Made by a program: the position numbers and the translations under genes. Shown piece by piece: positions 27,577 to 34,954 of a stretch of 64,000 nt of DNA. The notes below the pieces were generated by a model, which worked only from the letters and a program-made list of their open reading frames with translations, ran no database searches and was not told the DNA's origin. Numbering within the stretch: the stretch's first letter is position 1; each line of letters starts with the position of its first letter. Source of the DNA: JAFTYO01 sp045611785. Lineage in GTDB: Bacteria > Pseudomonadota > Alphaproteobacteria > RF32 > CAG-239. Location: assembly GCA_045611785.1 (NCBI GenBank), contig JAZKXV010000012.1, positions 97,663 through 161,662 on the forward strand, given 5' to 3'.

Positions 27577-28239
27577 TTAAATCAGTTTTATAAGTTCTTT
27601 TATCATATTATCAGCGCCTTCACACACTTCTTTAATAGATTGAGCCAACATATACGCAGGTGTCGTTACCACCTTATGAATTTCATCAACACACACTCCG
27701 ATAGCTCCCACATTTTCATGAATTGCGCCGGTTTTAGTTACAGATGCCGCAACTTGCTCATCATTACCAATTGTAACCTTAACACCTTCTGATCCCAAAA
27801 CCTTTGCAATCAAAACCGGAGCTATACACATTGCTCCGATAGGCAATCCTTTTTTATAACTATCCCAAATAGCTTTTCTGATAGATGTTTCCACCTGACA
27901 ACTAACTCCGCTAACAGAAAAATCGCACCAATTAATAACGGCACCGATTCCTCCCGGAAAAACTATTGCATCAAAATCCTCAGGTCTAAACTCGTTCAAA
28001 CTTTTGATATCTCCTCTGGCAATTCTTGCAGATTCAACCAAAACATTTCTTTCTTGATCAACTTTTTCGCCTGTTATATGGTTAACAACCATGGCTTGTT
28101 TTATATCTGGAGCAAAACATTGATATGTAGAATTAAGACAATCAATTGCAAGCATAGCACATGTAGATTCATGAATTTCAGAACCGTCTGCACGACCGCA
28201 ACCGGAAAGAACTATAGCAAAACGAAAACTTTTTTTCAT
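27577..28239 (-). CDS. elbB: ElbB-family glyoxalase-like protein (GATase1/DJ-1 fold)
   Basis: A 220-aa DJ-1/PfpI-fold protein. It has the ElbB pattern: VLSGCGRADGSEIHES at the N-terminus, RNVLVESARIARGDI, VFPGGIGAVINWCDF and the nucleophile-elbow Cys in GAMCIAPVLIAKVLG. ElbB is described as an isoprenoid-biosynthesis-linked protein with glyoxalase III activity. AAAGGAC precedes the ATG. It stands alone, divergent from the M16 peptidase gene with a promoter-bearing gap between them. Confidence 0.92.
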   Translation of the reverse strand: MKKSFRFAIVLSGCGRADGSEIHESTCAMLAIDCLNSTYQCFAPDIKQAMVVNHITGEKVDQERNVLVESARIARGDIKSLNEFRPEDFDAIVFPGGIGAVINWCDFSVSGVSCQVETSIRKAIWDSYKKGLPIGAMCIAPVLIAKVLGSEGVKVTIGNDEQVAASVTKTGAIHENVGAIGVCVDEIHKVVTTPAYMLAQSIKEVCEGADNMIKELIKLI

Positions 28240-28266
28240 ATTTTTTTGTCCTTTAAAAAATTATAG

Positions 28267-28294
28267 TTGATTTATAGTATATGCGGAATATAAT
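28267..28294 (+). promoter_or_regulatory. Promoter of the M16 peptidase gene
   Basis: TTGATT (28267-28272), 16-bp spacer, TATAAT (28289-28294). The first in-frame ATG at 28281 lies upstream of this -10, which excludes it as a start if the promoter is real. Confidence 0.65.
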
Positions 28295-28328
28295 ACTGTC
28301 AATTAAGATTTTAAACAGGACATATAAC

Positions 28329-29585
28329 ATGCAACATCAACAAACCATTTTAGAAAACGGATTAAGAATTATTACTGCCGAGCGTCCGCAAAGCGAAACA
28401 GTATCTTTGGGTATATGGGTTAACACAGGCTCTGCTTATGAAACCGAAGATATAAACGGAGTATCACATTTTGTAGAGCACATGGTGTTCAAAGGATCTA
28501 AAAAAAGAAATTCGATTCAAATTTCTGAAGAAATAGAAAATGTCGGTGGCCAAAACAATGCATATACATCCAGAGAATTTACAGCCTTTTATGCTAAAAT
28601 GCTTAAAAACGATGTTGAGTTAGCACTAGACGTTATTGCAGATTTTATCTTAAACCCTACATTTCCTCTTGATGAAATGATAAAAGAAAAAGAAGTAGTG
28701 GTTCAAGAAATTAAACAATCAATAGATACTCCTGATGATGTTATTTTTGATTATTTTCAAGAAACCGCATTTCCTAACCAACCTTTAGGTAGAACAATTT
28801 TAGGACCGAAAGAAAATGTCAGAGCTTTTACTCCTGAAATTATACAAGCTTACATGAAAACAAACTATGCAGCAAACAACACTGTAGTTGTTGCTGTTGG
28901 TAACGTTAAGCATGAAAACTTTGTAAACATGGTAAAAGCCAGAATGAGTAATTATCAAGCACAAACCTCATTTAAAATTGCACAACAAGTATATAGCGGA
29001 GGCCATTATCAAGAAGTTCGTCCAATTGAACAAGCTCACGTCTTAATCGGATATAAAGGCGTTGAATATAAAAACCCACTATATTATCCTATCAGCATCT
29101 TCTCAACAATTTTCGGCGGAGGAATGTCTTCAAGATTGTTCCAAGAAATTCGAGAAAAAAGAGGTTTGGTGTATAGCGTATACTCATACCATTCTTCCCA
29201 AACATCTACAGGATTGTTCGGAATTTATGCAGGAACATCGGCTGACCAATTAAACACCCTCATTCCGGTTATTGCCGATGAAATTAAAAAAACTCTAAAT
29301 GAAAAAGTTACCGATAAAGAATTAAATAGAGCAAAAGTTCAATTAAAAGCAAGTATGTTAATGGCTCTTGAAAGCTCTTCATCTACAGCTGAAGTAATTG
29401 CAAGACAAATGCTTTTACACAACAGGGTTATTCCAACAGAAGAAATTGTTGCAAAAATTGATAATGTTACCAAAGACGACATATTAAAAGCAGCCCAAAC
29501 ACTCTTCTCATCTAACCCGACATACGCTCTTTTAGGCGACTTAAAAGAATATCCCGATTATGAAAAACTAAAATCATACTTCTAA
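28329..29585 (+). CDS. M16 family zinc peptidase (processing-peptidase-like)
   Basis: A 418-aa inverzincin. The inverted zinc site HFVEH (HxxEH) is near residue 48, with the downstream Glu in a NAYTSREFTAFYAKML-to-EVVVQEI interval as usual. GGGMSSRLFQEIREKRGLVYSVYS is the conserved Gly/Arg-Tyr block of mitochondrial processing peptidase beta-like alphaproteobacterial members. No signal peptide is visible. The start at 28329 has AGGA nearby and lies downstream of the TATAAT at 28289-28294. A terminator follows 17 bp after the stop. Confidence 0.92.
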   Translation: MQHQQTILENGLRIITAERPQSETVSLGIWVNTGSAYETEDINGVSHFVEHMVFKGSKKRNSIQISEEIENVGGQNNAYTSREFTAFYAKMLKNDVELALDVIADFILNPTFPLDEMIKEKEVVVQEIKQSIDTPDDVIFDYFQETAFPNQPLGRTILGPKENVRAFTPEIIQAYMKTNYAANNTVVVAVGNVKHENFVNMVKARMSNYQAQTSFKIAQQVYSGGHYQEVRPIEQAHVLIGYKGVEYKNPLYYPISIFSTIFGGGMSSRLFQEIREKRGLVYSVYSYHSSQTSTGLFGIYAGTSADQLNTLIPVIADEIKKTLNEKVTDKELNRAKVQLKASMLMALESSSSTAEVIARQMLLHNRVIPTEEIVAKIDNVTKDDILKAAQTLFSSNPTYALLGDLKEYPDYEKLKSYF

Positions 29586-29602
29586 ACGCTTCTTAATAAA
29601 AG

Positions 29603-29628
29603 CCACCTAAACAACCGGTGGTTTTTTT
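29603..29628 (+). terminator. Rho-independent terminator
   Basis: Stem CCACC/GGTGG (29603-29607, 29617-29621) followed by seven T. Confidence 0.75.
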
Positions 29629-29683
29629 ATTTTTTCAATAATGTTACACTAATATTACAATTAAGTGTTAAAAGTTTTTTTAC

Positions 29684-29711
29684 TTGAAAAGATAAAAATA
29701 AAGTTTATGAT
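29684..29711 (+). promoter_or_regulatory. Promoter of the Cys-rich protein gene
   Basis: TTGAAA (29684-29689), 16-bp spacer, TATGAT (29706-29711), 32 bp before the ATG at 29744. Confidence 0.55.
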
Positions 29712-29743
29712 TTAGGTATAACTTAAGTTGCAGGAGAATTATC

Positions 29744-32038
29744 ATGAAAAAATTAGGTTTGTTATGCTTAATCTTGAGCGGACTTTACTCAAGCATGTCT
29801 GAAGCTCGAGTTTGTTTTTTAGCCGATCCTCGTTGTGGATCAGGATATGATGAGTTTTCGTTCAGTTGTAAGGATTCCTTAAGACCTGAGTGGATTCATG
29901 AAAAAGATTTATTGCCATCAAAAAGTTATGATGAAATATGTAGAGATGATACTGATGTATATTATATAGATGCTGGTTGCGATACCGAAGAGGGCTGGGT
30001 AGATATAAATAACATAGGAAATAAATATGTATGCGCATCTGAAGTGATAGATGGATGTTGTAATGAAAAAAAATGCTCTTCAAAATATACCACCTGCAGT
30101 TCTCCTACTATTGGCGGCGGTGATAAATGTACAGAAACAAATACAAAATATTATGTAAATGGTAGCCCTTACAAATATAGCAAATGCGTTTGCGATGAAA
30201 ATAAATACCCTTATAGCAGTGCAAATTGCAACAGAAGCACACACAACTTAACCGGCGAAAAATGTGAAGGAGATAACGGCACATTTTGGACTATGTGTAA
30301 AAAGAAATGCGATTTCTCAAGTGAAAAATCATGTACAAATTCTGTATCAAACTCTAAATGCGAAAAAAATAATTCTGATGGATGTTGGTATATATCAGGC
30401 TGTATTGATGGATACAAATTACAAAACGGCGTATGTGTAAGCACTTGTACACACACAACGCAAGAATCTTGTCAAAAGCAATATACCCACTCTGAATGTA
30501 AAGCTGACGACAAAGGATGTTTTGTTCCTTATACTTGCAAATCTTCATATGTTAACTCTTGCGGTGATAAATACGATTTAACAAACACCGATGGTAACAA
30601 TTGCGGCGTTTGTACAACTAAAGACTGCTCTAAATATATTGATTGCAGCAAATTTGAAGATTTGGTAGGAAAAGGAAAATCTTGTACCAATGCTCAAGGC
30701 ACCTTTTGGGAAAAATGTGAAGTTCCGGAAAAATGTTATGTGGTTAACACTTCAGACCCTGCATACACAGCAAATGGAGGAAATTGTGAAATTGTAACAA
30801 CAGAAGCATCAGCAAAAACATATTTAAACAACGGATATTATGCTGTTGAAACTTGCCAACCTGTAGATACCAGTGCAAAACCTCTTGTAAGGCTCCACAA
30901 ATGCGAAAGTTCAACACTTGATTGCTTAGGTAATTATCCTAACGTTTACAATGCTACTACTGGAGGTTGTTTAAACTCAAATGATGGCAAAGCAAAAACT
31001 TGCGGTGGCAAAACATATGCAACTGAATGTAAATGCAACAATAATAATGATGAAACCTTATGTAGAGTTTTTGAAATTACCGATAGTATCAAACAAGAAT
31101 ACAAAACTAATAGTTATGCTTCAACGAAATATCTAGGAAACACTTATATCTATCAAGGAGATATCAAGGAAGGTTGTGAAAACTTTGATAAAAAATATGG
31201 ATATTTTGCAACATGCTCATCTAACGGCACAAACTATTGCGATAAAAATAGAGGACCACTTTTCCCTGACTATCCTTATGCTTGTTCGACATCTGAAGTA
31301 TGTGATGGAAAATCTATAGAATGCGGAGATTACACATATTGTTCTCAAAAATGTACCGATATTTCAGAAAAAGATCCTTGTGAAAAATATAATACATATT
31401 CTCACACAGGAAGTGTGAGTTGCAAAGTAGCAAAAGCTGGCTCTAGTATATCTTTTTACAGAGAAGTAGGAATTGTTCCTGAAACTAAAAACTCATCTGT
31501 TCAATGTGCATATTTCACATCTTGCACCACTTCTGCAAATTGCTCAAAAATTGGCATTACAGAAAGCGGAATACCAGCAGGATATCAAAGTTGTTACAAC
31601 GTACCTGATAATGCTAACACACTAACATGTGGCGGTTATTCATATGCAAGCAGTTGTTGCGAATTCTTATCTAACTGCCAAGTCACAACTGATAAATCCA
31701 GACTTGAGAAAAACTTAACCAAAGGATATTATCAAGTTAATGTATCAGGCGTGGATTCAGGGTGTTACTACTATGCATCATGCACTGCTGACACTAAAGA
31801 TTGTGCAGGTAACTATGCTCCGGCCAGAGGTGCCGTTGCAAAATCAAATTGTAGCACGTATGCTCCTGAGGACTACTTCACATGTGGCGGCAAAGAATAT
31901 GTTAGAGATTGCTTAGCTGAATGTGCATATGATAAAACTGAAGAAGAATGCAGTGCAATAGGCAAAAAATTTAACCTTAAATGCTACAAAAAAGGTGAAA
32001 AGGGTAAAAACGACCTTAAATTAGGTGAATGCGTTTAA
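29744..32038 (+). CDS. Large exported Cys-rich repeat protein
   Basis: A 764-aa protein with a Sec signal peptide (about 1-21, cleavage after SEA) and roughly 70 Cys, close to one residue in ten. It has no membrane anchor or sorting signal at the C-terminus. Internal repeats include a CGGxxYxxxC unit seen near residues 427, 633 and 719, with a related CGDYTYC near 530, and a longer C-x-V-x-T...L-x-x-GYY module near residues 350 and 653. Such density suggests disulfide-rich extracellular modules folded in the periplasm. AGGAG lies 7 nt before the ATG, with own promoter and terminator. I recognise no named family; adhesion or surface roles are inference only. Confidence 0.8.
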   Translation: MKKLGLLCLILSGLYSSMSEARVCFLADPRCGSGYDEFSFSCKDSLRPEWIHEKDLLPSKSYDEICRDDTDVYYIDAGCDTEEGWVDINNIGNKYVCASEVIDGCCNEKKCSSKYTTCSSPTIGGGDKCTETNTKYYVNGSPYKYSKCVCDENKYPYSSANCNRSTHNLTGEKCEGDNGTFWTMCKKKCDFSSEKSCTNSVSNSKCEKNNSDGCWYISGCIDGYKLQNGVCVSTCTHTTQESCQKQYTHSECKADDKGCFVPYTCKSSYVNSCGDKYDLTNTDGNNCGVCTTKDCSKYIDCSKFEDLVGKGKSCTNAQGTFWEKCEVPEKCYVVNTSDPAYTANGGNCEIVTTEASAKTYLNNGYYAVETCQPVDTSAKPLVRLHKCESSTLDCLGNYPNVYNATTGGCLNSNDGKAKTCGGKTYATECKCNNNNDETLCRVFEITDSIKQEYKTNSYASTKYLGNTYIYQGDIKEGCENFDKKYGYFATCSSNGTNYCDKNRGPLFPDYPYACSTSEVCDGKSIECGDYTYCSQKCTDISEKDPCEKYNTYSHTGSVSCKVAKAGSSISFYREVGIVPETKNSSVQCAYFTSCTTSANCSKIGITESGIPAGYQSCYNVPDNANTLTCGGYSYASSCCEFLSNCQVTTDKSRLEKNLTKGYYQVNVSGVDSGCYYYASCTADTKDCAGNYAPARGAVAKSNCSTYAPEDYFTCGGKEYVRDCLAECAYDKTEEECSAIGKKFNLKCYKKGEKGKNDLKLGECV

Positions 32039-32068
32039 TTCTTAAAATCTATAACAACCTCAAAAAGA

Positions 32069-32100
32069 AAGCTCCGGCATAATAATCGGAGCTTTTGTTT
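32069..32100 (+). terminator. Terminator after the Cys-rich gene
   Basis: Stem AAGCTCCG/CGGAGCTT with a 10-nt loop, then a T-rich run. Confidence 0.85.
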
Positions 32101-32209
32101 GTATATTTGAACAAACACTTGTTACCAAACCAATTAAAAAGTTATGATAAATCAAATATAAAAACACCTGTTATCAATATAATATATATGTTAATAATAA
32201 AAAAAGTGC

Positions 32210-32237
32210 TTGATTTTATTTTTTTTTATGATATGTT
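32210..32237 (+). promoter_or_regulatory. Candidate promoter of the rimP-nusA-infB operon
   Basis: TTGATT (32210-32215), 16-bp spacer, TATGTT (32232-32237). It would start a leader of about 70 nt that ends in the hairpin at 32267-32297. Confidence 0.45.
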
Positions 32238-32266
32238 CCTAGTATCTTTCATAATAACAACACTTG

Positions 32267-32297
32267 GAAGTGGGGTAAAAACCCCGCTTCTTTTTTT
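32267..32297 (+). terminator. Leader terminator/attenuator before rimP
   Basis: GAAG-T-GGGGT (32267-32276), AAAA loop, ACCCC-G-CTTC (32281-32290), then seven T (32291-32297). The gene upstream already has its own terminator at 32069-32100, and rimP begins only 15 nt after this T-run, so it probably acts in the operon leader. Confidence 0.75.
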
Positions 32298-32312
32298 AGA
32301 AAAGAAAAGAAA

Positions 32313-32816
32313 ATGCAAAAGCACCATTTACAAGATATGTTAGAACCAGTTATTGACCAGCTCGGATACGAAACGATTCGTATCATAACCATTGGTCAAG
32401 TAAATCCTACATTACAGGTTATGATTGATGTTAAAGATTATAGCCGCGAAATTAATGTAGAAGATTGTGCAAAAGTAAGCCGTGCATTATCTGCCGTATT
32501 AGATGAGAATGACCCTATTAAAGATAAATATTCTTTAGAAGTTAGTTCTCCCGGACTTGATAGACCGCTTACAAAACCTGAACACTTTGCTCGTTTCAAA
32601 GATTATGTTATAAAAGTTGAAACAATAAACGAAGTTGAAAAGCGTAAAAGAATAAAAGGCTTAAATTTAGGTCTTAACGAAAACAACCACATCCGTATTG
32701 ATATGGATGGCAAAGAATATGTAGTTGCATTTGATAATATTGCCAAAGCAAAAATAGTTATAACTGATGAGCTTTGGGAAAAATATCAAGCAGAGCATGA
32801 AATTATCGAACTTTAA
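32313..32816 (+). CDS. rimP: Ribosome maturation factor RimP
   Basis: A 167-aa protein with the RimP layout: an N-terminal alpha/beta domain (LEPVIDQLGYETI, VMIDVKDYSREINVEDCAKVSRALSAVLDE) containing the YSLEVSSPGLDRPLTKPEHFARF signature (about 70-95), then an SH3-like C-domain. RimP assists 30S maturation. It opens the conserved rimP-nusA-ylxR-infB-rbfA operon. The Shine-Dalgarno is weak (GAAAAGAAAAGAAA), and a terminator-like hairpin immediately precedes it, so its expression is likely controlled in the leader. Confidence 0.93.
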   Translation: MQKHHLQDMLEPVIDQLGYETIRIITIGQVNPTLQVMIDVKDYSREINVEDCAKVSRALSAVLDENDPIKDKYSLEVSSPGLDRPLTKPEHFARFKDYVIKVETINEVEKRKRIKGLNLGLNENNHIRIDMDGKEYVVAFDNIAKAKIVITDELWEKYQAEHEIIEL

Positions 32817-32839
32817 TTTTTTAATTAATGAGGAATAAA

Positions 32840-34360
32840 ATGGAAAATCTTGAAAACATGCCCAGACCGGAAATTGTATTGGTAGCAGACACAGTTGCCA
32901 GAGAAAAAAACATTGATAAAGAAGATGTTTTTGTTGCTATGGAAATAGCAATTCAAAAAGCCGGCCGTTCTCGTTATGGTTTTGAACATGACATTAGAGC
33001 AAACATTGACCGTAAAACAGGTGCAATCGCATTATCCAGATACCGTGAAGTTGTAGCTGATGATGCTGAAATTGAAAATGAAGCTGCTCAATTAAGATTA
33101 AAAGATGCAAAATGTTACAATAAGGACATTGAAATAGGCGAGTTTATTATTGATCCATTACCACCTATTGATTTTGGACGTATTGCAGCTCAAACAGCAA
33201 AACAAGTTATTGTTCAAAAAGTTCGTGATGCTGAACGTAATCGTCAATATGAAGAATACAAAGAAAAAATCGGCACAATTGTTAACGGAACCGTTAAACG
33301 TGCTGAGTTTGGTAACGTAGTATTAGATATTGGTAAAACAGAAGCTATTTTACGCCGTGATGAAATTATACCAAGAGAAAAATTCAAAAATGGTGACCGT
33401 GTTAGAGCATATGTATTAGACGTAAGACGTGAAAACAGAGGTCCTCAAATTTTCTTATCTCGCACCTGCCCTGAATTTATGGCAAAATTGTTTACATCTG
33501 AAGTTCCTGAAATTTATGATGGCATTGTTCAAATTATGGGCGTTGCACGTGATCCCGGTTCTAAAGCAAAAATTGCTGTAAAAGCAAATGACGTAACAAT
33601 TGATCCTGTTGGTGCATGTGTTGGTTTAAGAGGTATCAGAGTACAAGCTATTGTAACAGAATTACAAGGCGAAAAAATTGATATCGTACCATACTCTGAA
33701 GATAAGGCTCAATATTTAGTAGCTGCTCTTGCTCCTGCTGAAGTAACAAAAGTAGTTATCGATGAAGAAAATTCTCGTATGGAAGCTGTTGTTCCTCAAG
33801 AACAATTCTCAATTGCAATTGGAAGACGTGGTCAAAACGTTAAACTTGCATCACAACTTTTAGGTGCAGATATTGACGTATTAACTGAAGAGCAAGAACA
33901 AGAACGCAGAGCAAACGAAAACAAAGTTCGTTCAGAACGCTTTATGGAAGCTCTTGATGTCGATGATATGATTGCTCACTTACTTATTGCTGAAGGTTTC
34001 TCTAACATTGATGAAATCGCATTTGTTGATTTGAAAGAATTAGCAGAAATCGAAGGCTTTGATGAAGATGTTGCAACAGAATTACAAAATCGTGCAAAAG
34101 AATTTGTTGAAAAACGCAACAAAGATTTTGCTAAGAAAAGTAAAGACTTAGGCATCGATGAAGGCTTAAAAACCATTGATGGATTAGACCAAGATATGAT
34201 TATTAAATTAGCAGAAAATGAAATCAAAAATCTTGATGATTTAGCTGATTTAGCTGCTGATGAATTAATTGATATTTTAGGTGAAAATACATTAACACAA
34301 GTTGAAGCCAACCGCATCATTATGGCTGCTCGTGAACACTGGTTTGCTGATGAAGAATAA
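32840..34360 (+). CDS. nusA: Transcription termination/antitermination factor NusA
   Basis: A 506-aa protein. An N-terminal RNA polymerase-binding domain (about 1-130), an S1 domain (IGTIVNGTVKRAEFGNVVLDIG), KH domains (DPVGACVGLRGIRVQAIVTEL, FSIAIGRRGQNVKLASQLLG) and acidic C-terminal helix-hairpin repeats are all visible. NusA modulates pausing, termination and antitermination. The frame begins at ATG 32828, but AGGA sits 5 nt before ATG 32840, the better start. In E. coli NusA represses its own operon through leader termination, which fits the hairpin before rimP. Confidence 0.96.
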   Translation: MENLENMPRPEIVLVADTVAREKNIDKEDVFVAMEIAIQKAGRSRYGFEHDIRANIDRKTGAIALSRYREVVADDAEIENEAAQLRLKDAKCYNKDIEIGEFIIDPLPPIDFGRIAAQTAKQVIVQKVRDAERNRQYEEYKEKIGTIVNGTVKRAEFGNVVLDIGKTEAILRRDEIIPREKFKNGDRVRAYVLDVRRENRGPQIFLSRTCPEFMAKLFTSEVPEIYDGIVQIMGVARDPGSKAKIAVKANDVTIDPVGACVGLRGIRVQAIVTELQGEKIDIVPYSEDKAQYLVAALAPAEVTKVVIDEENSRMEAVVPQEQFSIAIGRRGQNVKLASQLLGADIDVLTEEQEQERRANENKVRSERFMEALDVDDMIAHLLIAEGFSNIDEIAFVDLKELAEIEGFDEDVATELQNRAKEFVEKRNKDFAKKSKDLGIDEGLKTIDGLDQDMIIKLAENEIKNLDDLADLAADELIDILGENTLTQVEANRIIMAAREHWFADEE

Positions 34361-34369
34361 GAGATAGCA

Positions 34370-34936
34370 ATGGAAAAAGAGACAGACAGAAAGTGTATTG
34401 CCACAGGGCAAATTAAACCAAAAGACGAACTGTTAAGGTTTGTTAAAACACCTGACAATCGTTTAGTACCGGACTTTAATAAAAAGCTTGAAGGCCGCGG
34501 ACTGTATGTCTCTAATTCTAAAAAAGCATTAAAAACTGCTTTAGATAAAAACTTATTTATTAAATCAATTCACCTTCATTTAAAAATTGAAGATAATTTT
34601 TTAACTATGGTGGAACAACTTTTATATAAGAGAGGTTTGGATTCTATAAATCTGGCACGCAAGGCTGGCGCACTTGTTACCGGTTTTGAAAAAGTAAAAG
34701 AGAAAATTTTAAAAAACAAAGTAGCTTTTCTGATTGAAGCAAATAATGCTGGTCAGGATGGTGTTCAAAAAATCAGAGCGATATCTGGAAACTTAGAAGT
34801 TATAAAATGTTATAACGTTGAAGATTTAGATACAGCAATGAACAAAGTAAATACGGTACATGTTGCAGTATTAAAAAGCGACATTGCTAAGATGGTTTAT
34901 GAAAATTTGAAAAGATATCAAACTTTTCTTGATTAA
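34370..34936 (+). CDS. YlxR (DUF448) - L7Ae-like fusion RNA-binding protein
   Basis: A 188-aa protein with two domains. Residues about 1-75 are the YlxR/DUF448 domain: RKCIATGQIKPKDELLRFV, then GRGLYVSNSKKALKTAL. Residues about 90-185 are an L7Ae/YlxQ-like domain: LARKAGALVTGFEKVKEKI, then AFLIEANNAGQDGVQKI. In many bacteria these are two adjacent genes (ylxR, ylxQ) between nusA and infB; here they are one gene in the same place, as is common in alphaproteobacteria. Both domains bind RNA. Short spacing (9 bp from nusA, 18 bp to infB) implies co-transcription. Confidence 0.9.
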   Translation: MEKETDRKCIATGQIKPKDELLRFVKTPDNRLVPDFNKKLEGRGLYVSNSKKALKTALDKNLFIKSIHLHLKIEDNFLTMVEQLLYKRGLDSINLARKAGALVTGFEKVKEKILKNKVAFLIEANNAGQDGVQKIRAISGNLEVIKCYNVEDLDTAMNKVNTVHVAVLKSDIAKMVYENLKRYQTFLD

Positions 34937-34954
34937 ATGTGGAGATAAAAACAT

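Noticed and set aside
32095..32343. 82-aa plus ORF before rimP
   Set aside because: It crosses the promoter and attenuator hairpin, is low-complexity, and overlaps rimP out of frame.
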